From contig OX365945.1 in assembly GCA_947247005.1 (NCBI GenBank), forward strand, positions 34,960,551 to 35,024,550: a stretch of 64,000 bases of DNA, in the 5' to 3' direction. A model generated the notes under the pieces. The model saw only the letters and a program-made list of their open reading frames with translations. It searched no databases and was not told the origin of the DNA. Positions 48,301 to 58,797 of the stretch are shown in pieces. The position numbers and the translations under genes were made by a program. Within the stretch, counting starts at the first letter, position 1; every line of letters starts with the position of its first letter. This DNA is from Spisula solida. Its lineage: Eukaryota; Mollusca; Bivalvia; Venerida; Mactridae.

Positions 48301-49974
48301 GACTGGGTGTTACTGTGGTTCATAACTGGATGTTGATGTGGTCCATAACTGGATGTTGCTGTGGTCCATGAATGGATGTTGCTGTGGTTCATGACTGGAT
48401 GTTGCTGTGGTCCATGACTGGATGTTGCTGTGATCAATGACATGATGTTACTTTGGTCCATGACTGGATGTTGCTGTGGTCCATGACTGGATGTTGCTGT
48501 GGTCCATGACATGATGTTACTTTGGTCCATGACTTGATGTTGCTGTGGTGCATGACATGATGTTACTTTGGTCCATGACATGATGTTACTTTGGTCCATG
48601 AATGGATGTTGTTGTGGTTCATGACATGATGTTACTTTGGTCCATGACATGATGTTACTTTGGTCCATGACATGATGTTACTTTGGTCCATGAATGGATG
48701 TTGTTGTGGTTCATGACATGATGTTACTTTGGTCCATGAATGGATGTTGTTGTGGTACATGACATGATGTTACTTTGGTTCATGACTAGATGTTGCTGTG
48801 GTCCATGACATGATGTTACTTTGGTTTATGACTTGATGTTGCTGTGGTTCATGCCATGATGTTACTTTGGTTCATGACTGGGTGTTACTTTGGTTCATGC
48901 CATGATGTTGCTGTGGTTCATGCCATGATGTTACTTTGGTCCATGACTGGATGTTGCTGTGGTTCATGCCATGATGTTACTTTGGTCCATGAATGGATGT
49001 TGCTGTGGTTCATGACTGGATGTTACTTTGGTCCATGAATGGATGTTGCTGTGGTTCATGCCATGATGTTACTTTGGTCCATGAATGGATGTTGCTATGG
49101 TTCATGCCATGATGTTACTTTGGTCCATGAATGGATGTTGCTGTGGTTCATGCCATGATGTTACTTTGGTTCATGACTGGATGTTACTGTGGTCCATGAC
49201 ATGATGTTACTTTGGTCCATGACTGGATGTTGCTGTGGTTCATGACTGGATGTTACTTTGGTCCATGACTGGATGTTGCTGTGGTTCATGCCATGATGTT
49301 ACTTTGGTTCATGACTGGATGTTGCTGTGGTTCATGCCATGATGTTACTTTGGTCCATGACTGGATGTTGCTGTGGTTCATGCCATGATGTTACTGTGGT
49401 CCATGACTGGATGTTGCTGTGGTTCATGCCATGATGTTACTTTGGTCCATGAATTGATGTTACTGTGGTTCATGCCATGATGTTACTTTGGTCCATGAAT
49501 GGATGTTGCTGTGGTTCATGACATGATGTTACTTTGGTCCATGAATGGATGTTGCTGTGGTTCATGACTGGATGTTACTTTGGTCCATGACTGGATGTTG
49601 CTATGGTTCATGCCATGATGTTACTTTGGTCCATGAATGGATGTTACTGTTTTTTTATGACTGACTGGGTGTTACTGTGGTTCATAACTGGATGTTGATG
49701 TGGTCCATAACTGGATGTTGCTGTGGTCCATGAATGGATGTTGCTGTGGTTCATGACTGGATGTTGCTGTGGTCCATGACTGGATGTTACTGTGGTCCAT
49801 GACATGATGTTACTTTGGTTCATGACTGGATGTTACTGTGGTCCATGACATGATGTTACTTTGGTCCATGACATGATGTTACTTTGGTCCATGACTGGAT
49901 ATTGCTTTTGTTCAAGACTAGATGTTGATTTTGTCCATGGCTGAATATTGCTATAATCCATGGCTGGATGTTGC
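42326..49974. repeat. 23-bp minisatellite with higher-order structure
   Basis: A 7.6-kb array of a 23-bp unit, consensus ATGACTGGATGTTGCTGTGG then TCC. The left edge (42326-42545) is degenerate; from 42546 to 49974 there are roughly 323 regular units. Four main unit types occur (GACTGG...GTTGCTGTGG, GACATG...GTTACTTTGG, GCCATG... and GAATGG...), and in the right half GCCATG and GACTGG/GAATGG types often alternate as a 46-bp dimer. Large blocks repeat at 1104 and 1380 bp (48 and 60 units) and then about 1270 bp. The minus-strand and plus-strand frames of 60-170 codons within it are satellite translations. Confidence 0.97.
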
Positions 49975-50975
49975 ACGGCTAACATTCACTTACAGACAAA
50001 GGAAAACAACCCAATTAAGCTTACTGGCCACAAAATTGATATGGACTAATATTGTAGTTCGTTACGAAAATATACGTTTGTTCCTTCGCTGTAAATGTTA
50101 GGAATTTTCCTGAAATATTAAGGGGTTAAGCAACAATAATTCTTATTTAATGTATATTCTTTTTTTCAATTTAAACGACAGAGATTGAATGGAATGCCTA
50201 TTTATAGTTCACACTTGTTATGTATGCTGTAACATTAGTTAGCTACCAGAACATATAGTCACCGAGTTTCACATTTAGTTAACAAATCAGACAGGTCGAA
50301 CAACTGAATGGCTTCCACAGTATCTAGGGAATATACATGCTATAAAACAACTGGTATTACCTAATAGGTTTGCGACAAGTATACTAATGAATGGGATTAT
50401 TAAAGAAAATGGAAGTGTCCTTCGCTTGGTCGGTCTCCATAGTAACAGTCCCTATGAGACCCCGGATTTATGAGTGATGCAAAGAGATATAATACAAAAT
50501 GTTGTCACAAATCCAACGTTATCGAAATCTGATAACGTTTTCATCTAATCACCTTTAAAAGCATGCCGCTCTCTGTCTGTAAATTTCTACAACGTATAAT
50601 AATAAATTATAGATATCGCAACACACTGTACATAGGTTATGAAACATGTGTACTTTAAGCAATATCCCTGCTCTATTCGTGAATAATGACATATTTAACC
50701 AGGCGCACATTGCATACGTTAACCTTAGGCATGCATATGAAAGCGTACGCTTTGTCATTATATAAAGGGGCTTTGGTGCTGAACTTTTGGTGGTCTCAAC
50801 ACTACAGTGTGTTGCAATGCTAATAGTCTGGCTACCCGACTAGACAATATTTTGTCAATCAATTATCATAACTTTATTTTAAAATGTCAGCTAGATTATC
50901 TGTGCTTGGAGGTGCAAAGAGAATTCATGTCATGAAAAAGCGTATACAGATGTGTTGTCTTCTTTAAACAGTATA
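49975..50975. other. No feature recognised
   Basis: One kilobase between two tandem arrays. A 67-codon minus frame at 50555-50758 is not recognisable. Confidence 0.5.
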
Positions 50976-51412
50976 TACAGTGATATCCCTTGCCGCTAAG
51001 CTAGTAACGTCACACGCAGTGATCTCCCTTGCCGCTCAGAGAGTAGCGTCATACGGAGTGATATCCCTTGTTGCTCAGAGAGTAGCGCCACACGCAGTGA
51101 TCTCCCTTGCCGCTCATAGAGTAGCGTCATACGGAGTGATATCCCTGGTTGCTCAGAGAGTAGCGTCATGCGCAGTGATCGCCCTTGCCGCTCATAGAGT
51201 AGCGTCATAGGAAGTGATATCCCTAGTTGCTCAGAGAGTAGCGTCTTACGGAGTGATACCCCTAGTTGCTCAGAGAGTAGCGTCATACGGAATGATATCC
51301 CTAGTTGCTCAGAGACTAGCGTCAGGCGCAGTGATCGCCCTTGCCGCTCAGGAAGTAGCGTCGTGCACAATGATCGGAGAGAAATAAACGTCACGCAACT
51401 GCGCAATAAATT
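50976..51412. repeat. 39-bp minisatellite, locus 2
   Basis: About ten units of the same 39-bp repeat as at 39.5 kb. Here CTCCCTTGCCGCTCA units alternate with ATCCCT(A/G)GTTGCTCA units, giving a 78-bp dimer in the right half. It is followed by GAGAAATAAACGTCACGCAA and CTGCGCAATAAA, homologous to the 3' flank of locus 1. Open frames of 76 and 136 codons on the two strands reflect the 39-bp period. Confidence 0.88.
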
Positions 51413-51749
51413 ACATTATGTTCGTATACTTTCTTGTAAGTCTCGTTCTGATGATCTTTGATTTGAAGTTTTCTGAGAGTACGTTGTTAGATTCTTATTT
51501 TTTCCTTCTTCCACTAATTTGCAGGACCCTTTATGAGGCATTATCGCAAATTTATTGACTGGAACCGACAAGGCAAATAGTGATACATGGAATCCGAGTG
51601 CGATACCCTAGATCTTTCCGAATATTCTGTATAGTTCATTAGCATGCCCGGTATACATCACCGATATGCAAGAGCCTTACTTTGTGTTACCAACCAGTTT
51701 AATCATGGCTGGGTTGGAAACATTGAAAAGCGTTTCAAAAGTAACCATG

Positions 51750-51822
51750 TGATTCGACCGGGATTCGAATCAAGAGCCTGTAGTCCGTTCAGTAGTCAAG
51801 CGCATTACCACCTCTACCTTGC
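51750..51822 (-). mobile_element. tRNA-like SINE head
   Basis: Minus strand: GGTAGAGGTGGTAATGCGCT (A box), GACTACTGAACGGACTACAG, and CTTGATTCGAATCCCGGTC (B box). Spacing is tRNA-like but acceptor and anticodon stems do not form well. No SINE tail is obvious. A 90-codon plus frame (51644-51916) is antisense to it. Confidence 0.5.
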
Positions 51823-51835
51823 TGGTGGTACTGTA

Positions 51836-52720
51836 TTGTATAGTTTTCGAGTGTATTCACCTAGAATCGTCCGAGAACTTGCCCAACCACTGATGATTGA
51901 GGATGACGAGACCTAGCATAATGGATGGATAGGTACAAAATTATGTTTGAATAATTGTATTATCTGTACAAATCGCTATAATTCTCTGTGAGAGGTGTGC
52001 GATTACTAGAAATGATGATGATGAATTAATACCACAGTGGCTATAAATAGAATAATTATATAACGGAAAGTGGGATGACATTTGGAATTAAATGTCATAT
52101 AAATTCGCATGTGTTGTACACATGCCAGCAGCAGAGTATGTCTAGATCGCAACACATACAAAAAACAACACTGTCACGACAACTATAGATGTGAACATGA
52201 TAAAAACAACCTGACATTTCCTTCTTATCATCAATCCCCTGAACAGGAATACGAAAAGGACGCTGCTAACAATATGTAGATCAAGCGTAATAGAAAATTT
52301 ACACCGTCAATAAAAAATTCTTGAACGTATGCTTGATTCCTCTGAACATTCTCACCAGGTAATGAACCGTATGTTTCATAATATACCATAGTGCGGTCAT
52401 GTGGCAGATCGTTTGTTGATGGTATTATGCAACATTTACAAGTAGATTGCGCCACACATACAGTATACACAATGTTTTACAAATATGTAACGGATGGAAC
52501 TCAGACGCTAAGGCGTAATGAAATTTTTGATACTCGATGTTTGGATTTTTTGTCAGTGTCCTTGTAATCAAACGCTTGCCTTGATGCTCTAAGATGGTGT
52601 GGTAGTTTTTCAAGTGGCATTTCGGTAACCCGAACAATTAGTAAATTTATATTTTGATTTACGGAAATGCAAGTTGTACTTGATAACCTAATTCTTATGG
52701 AATGATTTTTTTATCCATTA
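51836..52720. other. No feature recognised
   Basis: AT-rich. Frames of 70-79 codons on the minus strand (52231-52637) overlap one another and match nothing I know. Confidence 0.45.
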
Positions 52721-53222
52721 TCGTTCACCAATGTATTCGTCATCTGAATCATACTGGGAACTGGACCATTCTCGTTCACCAGTGTATTCTTCATATGTAA
52801 CATACTGGGAACTGGACCATTCTCGTTCACCAGTGTATTCTTCATCTGAATCATACTGGGAACTGGACCTTTCTCGTTCACCAGTGTATTCTTCATCTGA
52901 AACATACTGGGAACTGGACCATTCTCGTTCACCAGCGTATTCTTCATCTGAAACATACTGGGAACGAACTGGACCATTCTCGTTCACCAGTGTATTCTTC
53001 ATCTAAAACATACTGAGAACTTCACCATTCTCGTTCATCAGTGTATTCTTCATCTGAATCATACTGGGAACTGGACCATTCTCGTTCACCAGTGTATTCT
53101 TCATCTGAATCATACTGGGAACTGGACCATTCTCGTTCACCAGTGTATTCTTCATCTGAATCATACTGAGAACTTCATCATTCTCGTTCATCAGTGTATT
53201 CTTCATCTGAATCGTAATAGGA
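52721..53222. repeat. 51-bp minisatellite, about 10 units
   Basis: Unit: CCAGTGTATTCTTCATCTGA, then ATCATACTGGGAACTGGACC and ATTCTCGTTCA. A 17-residue period results on both strands (for example DEEYTGEREWSSSQY on minus and SYWELDHSRSP on plus). A 4-bp insertion near 52975 and stop-creating variants (near 53015 and 53170) break every frame, so it is best read as noncoding. The last unit on the left reads TCGTTCACCAATG and ends abruptly. Confidence 0.9.
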
Positions 53223-54109
53223 ATTAGACTAACCACTGATGATGCATTCCATCACTTTAAAATCGTTTTAATTTTGCAATCAGTGGTTATGTATACTCGA
53301 ATGCCCGTTCTGTTGACGTTGGGGGAAGCCATAATGACGTCACGAAAATCGTAGTCTTAAATGGCACCCTCCCACATCTAAAGCTTCATAATTAAGCTTT
53401 AATGGCATAGCGTTTAAATATTTTTGCATCGGTTACAAAATTTGAAAATGTCAAGGTTCATCAGACGAAACTATCTTGACATTACAATTTAATTAAAACT
53501 GTCAGCTCTTCACGTACTTTACAGTTTTTTTAATTTAATCGTTTCAAGTATGCCTAAATAAAACACTCAACAAAAGGTTTTAAAAACAAGTATCGCCTCC
53601 GCAAAGTATATCAATTTAATTCAAACAAAAGTACCTACTAATGACAGCTAATCGTACATAAACCAATGCTTTATTTCTGGTGCCACCCACAACCTGCTAA
53701 GTTTCTATTAATAGAACTATGACGTCATCGTTTATCATTTGAATGACACCAAAATGACAAAAAGTACGCAGTAAAGCACCAATGTTAATAATTACGTTTG
53801 CAAGTAACAACACCAAGTCGGGATATAATTATATTTCAATGGGAATTTTCAGACACAAAATATAACTACCGTGTTAGCTCTCTGCCTCCCTTAAAAGAGT
53901 GTAATGGCTTTTCTAAAACGTTTCTGGCTATGACATGCAAATGTTAATGTAAGAATTGTTGTTGTTTCCTCAAGACAGTATTTTATTAGACGGCAGTTAA
54001 TTTCATGGAAGAATCTCAGACGTTGTGAAAAAGAATCGACATGGGAGGTACAGTTCTCAGTCTATTTTCTAGAATTGTTTCAGGCAAATATTATCTTTAA
54101 ACAACTTGA
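53223..54109. other. No gene; two CRE-like palindromes
   Basis: Perfect TGACGTCA sites occur at 53335-53342 and 53720-53727. No exon could be supported. Confidence 0.45.
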
Positions 54110-54420
54110 AAACTACGCATTATAGTTGTCGAAAACATCTTGAAAACTAGGCATTATAGTCGCTTTGCTGTGGAAACTGGGTCATTCAGCTAGGGCACTC
54201 AGTCTTTTGGTTGCTGAAACTAATAATTTATTATACTTTTCGACAGCTTGGATTTGGACGAATCTTTGCTTGGTTGGTTGGGCAGTTGTGCCTTGTATGT
54301 GTTTTATGTTTTCTGTGTTTGGTTGGTTCAGTTGGGCATTGTGCGTTGTGTGATTTTAATGTTTTCTGTGCTCGACTGGTTAAGTTGAGTGCTGCCTTCC
54401 CTGTTTGACTTAATATAATA
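54110..54420 (+). mobile_element. Family M copy, plus
   Basis: About 310 bp: GGTCATTCAGCTAGGGCACT, TTTTCGACAGCTTGGATTTG, two GGGCA(T)TGTGC modules, TTTCTGTGCTCGACTGGTTA, GAGTGCTGCCTTCCCTG and TTTGACTTAATATAATA. It is very close to the 2175 copy through the first half, which helps define the family. Confidence 0.85.
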
Positions 54421-55032
54421 TTTTTGCTTTCCTTTGTGCGTATATGAATTAATCCGCAGATCGTGTTAAAATATTGCATTTAAGCTAAAGCATGTGTAAT
54501 ACCGAAGCTTCATAAACTGGAAAATAATAAAACGAGTACACCTAACCCTTTGCAAAAAACGCTAACATGAATTTATATTGCCTGTATACCGTGTAACAAT
54601 TTGCAACACCCACATCCATTGAATGATATGTTATTAATGCATTGTCGTTCTAAACTCTGCTAAAACAGCCATTTTAATATGTTTTAATTGTATGACTCAG
54701 GATTTGATTAAGATGTTTAGATGAATTGCCATATTTTCAACACCTCGGTTCACCGTTGTACGTTTTAATTTAGTTTTAAAAATCAATTAAAATACACCGG
54801 AGGGAAATAGGAAAACGTTTAAGAACATACTGGTACTTGTATAAGAGGGTATTAGTTTTGCAATTGTCGGTTTTTGTAGATCTATTTTTTTAGATTTTGA
54901 ATTTTCGTATGAATGAATATTCATTCGGTTTGTTCATATGAATTCTTTTACATTACCATGTTGCATAATTACAATAATGAATATTATAATAATTATTATA
55001 ATATTGATAAAGTAGCTGATATATAGAGGATA
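54421..55032. other. No gene; AT palindrome near the right end
   Basis: ATTATAATAATTATTATAAT at about 54983 is palindromic. Otherwise nothing is recognised. Confidence 0.45.
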
Positions 55033-55167
55033 TTTGTTGATTTTGGGGTAAGATCGAATTTTATTTCACCGAGTGATCACAGAAAATAAATATTTTTGAA
55101 ATAATAAAATTAAATTTTCTGTGATCACGAGTGAAATAAAATTGATCTTAAACCAAAAATCAACAAA
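55033..55167. mobile_element. Foldback element, arms about 55 bp
   Basis: Left arm TTTGTTGATTTTGGGGTAAG, ATCGAATTTTATTTCACC, GAGTGATCACAGAAAAT is mirrored at 55113-55167 (ATTTTCTGTGATCACGAGTG, AAATAAAATTGATCTTAAAC, CAAAAATCAACAAA) around a 26-bp centre, with few mismatches. Outside the right arm TTATTATATGCCTCC resembles the worn left flank ATATATAGAGGATA, so the original element may have been longer. No coding region. Confidence 0.85.
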
Positions 55168-55248
55168 TTTTCTGTTTATTATATGCCTCCATTCCTCTTA
55201 AATATGTGCTGTAATTGGCTTAATTGGAAAAATCACGTCGAAATTAGA

Positions 55249-55320
55249 ACGTCACGACGTGAGAATTATGACGTCATGATGACGTAACGCATATTTTAAA
55301 GCCCGGCGCCGTTGACGTTA
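55249..55320. promoter_or_regulatory. Cluster of CRE-like TGACG sites
   Basis: TGACGTCA (55269-55276), TGACGTAA (55280-55287) and TGACGTTA (55313-55320), with CGTCACGACGTG just before. In animals TGACGTCA is bound by CREB/ATF bZIP factors. The nearby GCCCGGCGCC is GC-rich for this region. No transcript start is proven. Confidence 0.35.
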
Positions 55321-56042
55321 CGTTTCTTTTTCTGCATGATCCATTAAAATCAAATAATAAATATAGCTATTGCATGCAGGCGCGTAGCTACCTATACGCG
55401 AGTACGCAGCTGAATCCACATGATTCTGACAAAAATATTTTTCAGGAAAAGTTCAAACATAATTCACTTTAAACGCTTTCCTTCTTTGTCGTGTCTGTAT
55501 TCCAAATTTCTTTAGAATATACATTGTGATATTCTCAGACATCGTGCCGGTTATTTACGCAAGACAGTTTGTGTTTCTTTTTCTACTTTTATAAGCTGTA
55601 CTGGTGTCTGACACTACCAACCTACCATACTGTAGTGTTGGCTTGCAGTAACAAACTCGCCCCAGTACAACCGCGTATATGGAATCTCTAGTTATGAAGT
55701 TCATTGAGAGTCATTACGACGTGTGACCAGGCAAAGGTGCCAGCAACTAGTTTCACAAGCAATGTTAACTGCAAAGTCCATAACTTGAATCAATGGATTA
55801 TGCGTGTACGCCTGCGGAGCAGTACACGTTAGTAACCTTCTAAACTTAGTGCAGCAAATCGGTAATCTGCAAAACGACTTTCAAGAAAAGACAGGAAACT
55901 ACGCTGTTGCTAGAAAAGAAATGATGAATTTCGAACCGATTCCGCCTGCAGTCTAAATGATGTACCAGTCGTGAAGACTCGATCTACCATTTTAAAGCGG
56001 CTACACCACTATAATAGCCTACAATTGAAGTGCTATCTATAG
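55321..56042. other. Unassigned sequence, one protein-like stretch
   Basis: 55789-55956 is open on the plus strand without an ATG at its start and reads in part HVSNLLNLVQQIGNLQNDFQ, which could be an amphipathic helix, then ends at TAA. It is too short to judge and I recognise no family. The rest shows nothing. Confidence 0.25.
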
Positions 56043-56810
56043 CGAAAAGGCGATTCCACCTACAAGTGTAACATTCTGAGGTACACCTTTATCGTCTTAT
56101 TTGTTACTAGATTGACTGACCAGTATTTACAGGAATGGACAACAACTATTCACGATTGTGCTAAACTGTATTCATATCATATGTACAAAAGTTCTATTGT
56201 TCATGAAACATATCTAGATATTTTAAATGTACGTAAATTTCGAAGTGCATTAGCTCGTTTACGTACTTCATCACATGATCTTCGTATTGAAAGAGGGCGT
56301 TACGAAAATACCCCAAGAGATGAACGTATATGTAAGCTCTGCGGTTCCGGTGTGGAAAATGAAATACATTTTGTATTAGTCTGTCCAAGCCTATCACAAT
56401 TAAGAGCTCAATATATTCCACCAAAGTATTACAACAGAGTATGCATGCAATCATTCAATATATTAATGAGCAACAGAAATGAGCATACCATAAAAAACCT
56501 TGCTATGTATGTTTATTATGGGTTTATTGAAAGAAAACGCATGTTGGCGTCTGCTGTTTGACATTGTATGTTTGTGTCGCTCTGTTGTGCGGTAATATAA
56601 ATCAAAATGTAATTGTATTTCAAATGCGTTGAATTATGTTGTCTTGTTTTCAAATGTATGTGATATATATGTGTGTATGCATGTAATTGTGTTACATTTA
56701 TGCTTGTGTACAATATAGATGTATGTACATGTATATGTAAAATAATGTATGTTGATTCTGGGCCGGTGGCCGCCTGGCATGTCAAATAAAATATTGTCAT
56801 TGTCATTGTC
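56043..56810 (+). mobile_element. 5'-truncated LINE, 3' end with ATTGTC tail
   Basis: Contains the carboxy-terminal part of a non-LTR retrotransposon protein (56112-56561), then about 230 bp of 3' untranslated sequence, and ends with TCAAATAAAAT followed by three ATTGTC repeats (56793-56810). Short 3' tandem tails are typical of several LINE groups. The 5' junction is not sharp; the frame is open back to 56043. Confidence 0.8.
56112..56561 (+). pseudogene. LINE reverse transcriptase, carboxy-terminal fragment
   Basis: About 150 residues encoded in the 3' end of a non-LTR retrotransposon. The full-length protein would copy its RNA into DNA at a nicked target. Residues 43-70 (KFRSALARLRTSSHDLRIER) resemble the region before the zinc-binding end of such proteins, and C74-x2-C77-x8-H86-x4-C91 (RICKLC then HFVLVC) is the zinc-knuckle-like motif of the zf-RVT type. 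Reverse transcriptase and endonuclease domains are missing. The frame has no ATG at its beginning (position 56112 is TTG), so it is a 5'-truncated remnant with an intact tail and its own TGA. LINE clade not determined. Confidence 0.8.
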
Positions 56811-57110
56811 TCTTTACATAGTTGTCACAGAAGCACAACATCGACTTAGTTGAAGCAGTTACGGAGTGCTAGGTTACACGCATGCTAGGAGCAGGCGCCG
56901 TCGTGAAAAGTACGGCAAAGCTCTGGCCATGGCCGAATTCAAGTAAATGGAGCCTTCAAAGCAAAAGCAGCTCGCCACCAACGACACCGTGGCAACGTTC
57001 CCAGGCACTGATCGCCTCTCGGAAACATAGAAAAGGTCACTGTTCTAACTGTTCCGTTGATTTACTAATCACCATACGGGTCTCCAGAGCCTAAGCTGAG
57101 AGGTAGTTTT
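56811..57110. other. GC-richer patch right of the LINE
   Basis: 56882-57094 is open from an ATG for 70 codons and is noticeably richer in GC (GGAGCAGGCGCCGTCG) than its neighbours. The translation has no recognised domain and is serine- and proline-rich in the middle. It might be an exon remnant or part of another repeat. Neither can be supported from the sequence alone. Confidence 0.25.
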
Positions 57111-57870
57111 AGTAGTATAAGAAGTGTAAAATATATGCGATCTATCATAACCACTGAACGTCGGTCTGGTCTGCCATATTTCGCTTACTAGTAGCTACAG
57201 ACATATGAGCATTGGTTAACAATGTTATCATACAGAAAGAACTTTGCTGCCCTGAAAAGGGACGAGCAAATAGACTTGTATAAGCATATCTGGAGCTTAT
57301 GTGAACATAATCTTTGAAAATGGGAACATTTGTTTGATTTATGTGTTAGCTTTCTTTTGAACAGAGAAGTACTCGGCCAATTTTAGCGTTTATCAACAAA
57401 TTAATGATTCTAAAAATTACGTTGTTACACATATAGGACACAAGTTTAGTAAAATAAGAGCGTAAATATTGGGGGTCCCTGCCTTTTTGGGAGCTATTCA
57501 CCAAAAAGTACTCATTTTGAATAAATTTGCATAAATTTACCTAATTTGCATATTGGAATGAAATAAAAGTTGATGAAAAATATCTAAAGGTGTTGCTACT
57601 TCATATAACTAAAGCTTGCACCACATACTTTATATAAGCAGATGCATATAAACAATTGTAGTGACCTATCGTGCACCCATATACTTTACAATTGTGACGT
57701 TCCCCATCCATTTTTTATACATGCAAAAGATAAAATGTTCAAAAAATATATATTTTGTGCGCTATTAATATGTTTACTGTTACATATGTATGAACGTAAT
57801 GGGTTATAATAATAAAATGAACCCTGTTAATAATTGGTCTAGATACTGCCTATCACTATATTAGAGTAAG
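57111..57870. other. No feature recognised
   Basis: AT-rich, nothing supported. Confidence 0.5.
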
Positions 57871-57871
57871 A

Positions 57872-58092
57872 TATAGAGCGCCCACAATAATGAGAATGCA
57901 GAAAATTTTGGTATATACCACAAAATATGATTAATAAGATGTGCATGATTTATCACTGATGGTTTAGTACAAAACTGACCATACCTGTTTACTGTACTTT
58001 GTAATTACTTAAGTAATTTGTAAAACCAATTTTGCAACAGTTGACCAAACCGATCCATGTTCGCAAACATCACATTATTTGAGCGCACTAGA
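57872..58092. mobile_element. MITE, diverged relative of the 30243 element
   Basis: Ends TATAGAGCGCCCACAATAAT and, at right, TCACATTATTTGAGCGCACT are diverged versions of the 25-bp ends at 30243-30452. The interior TTGTAAAACCAATTTTGCAA and TTGACCAAACCGATCCATGT aligns closely with the other copy. Confidence 0.82.
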
Positions 58093-58168
58093 GTGTTTCA
58101 CAGCATTAAATAACATTGTTATATAACTATATTAGTATAATAATAACACCTTATGTTGACAATGGTGG

Positions 58169-58354
58169 GTATGACCACAGGAACTTGCATTTATGATTTT
58201 AAAAAAATGAAAAAACTGGGCCTACTGTGCAGACTCTGTATTAAAATATATTTTTTAATACAGGCTGTACATTCGGCCCAGTGAAAAAAAAATGTTTTCA
58301 ATTTTGTTTTCATTTTTTTTTTCGATTTATAAATGCAAGTTCCTGTGGTATGAC
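58169..58354. mobile_element. Hairpin MITE with 7-bp target duplication
   Basis: Perfect 19-bp inverted ends CACAGGAACTTGCATTTAT (58176-58194 and 58329-58347) are flanked by direct GTATGAC on both sides (58169-58175 and 58348-58354). Inner inverted pairs (ACTGGGCC / GGCCCAGT and GTATTAAAA / TTTTAATAC) let the whole 172-bp element fold as one hairpin. A 7-bp, possibly 8-bp, duplication with CA-starting ends suggests the hAT superfamily. No transposase. Confidence 0.92.
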
Positions 58355-58468
58355 GAGGAAGTCAACACCAACAGGTGCATACCATAGTTGTTACAAGGTC
58401 ACTATGTGCGTAAAGGACATGATAATGCGATGGGACACTGCCAGTATCACAGCGTCTTTACTTAACCA

Positions 58469-58704
58469 CTGTATGGCTTATGGGGTACTATACAATTCAA
58501 TTTGTATGACTTATTGCGAACAAAAGCACATATTACTTCCGGTCACTGTATGACTAATTGGGAGACTATACGATTCAACGTAAAAAAACTATATGAATAT
58601 GACTTATTGCGGGCAATAGCATATGTGATTTCCGGTGATTGTATGACTTTTTGGGAGACTATGCAATTTAAAGGGTATGCCTTATTGCGATAACCGGAAG
58701 TTGA
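58469..58704. repeat. Degenerate tandem repeat, three units
   Basis: Three units of about 70-92 bp carry CTGTATGACT.ATTGGGAGAC, TATACGATTCAA and ATGACTTATTGCG, the first two ending in TTCCGGT. Starts are near 58469, 58546 and 58638. Overlapping short frames are by-products. Confidence 0.7.
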
Positions 58705-58797
58705 CTCGTTTCTACACTGTGAGCATAGCGTCACTGCAATATTTTGGTTGTTGATATCAAACGTTTATACCAACGAAACAATTACAGAAAACACCCG

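Noticed and set aside
42326..49974. CRISPR-like array of short direct repeats
   Set aside because: Units are contiguous without unique spacers, and the context is an animal genome.
54165..54479. Frames such as MFSVFGWFSWALCVV and, on minus, SQTGKAALNLTSRAQKT
   Set aside because: They recur in every family M copy on both strands and break at different places; they are translations of the dispersed repeat.
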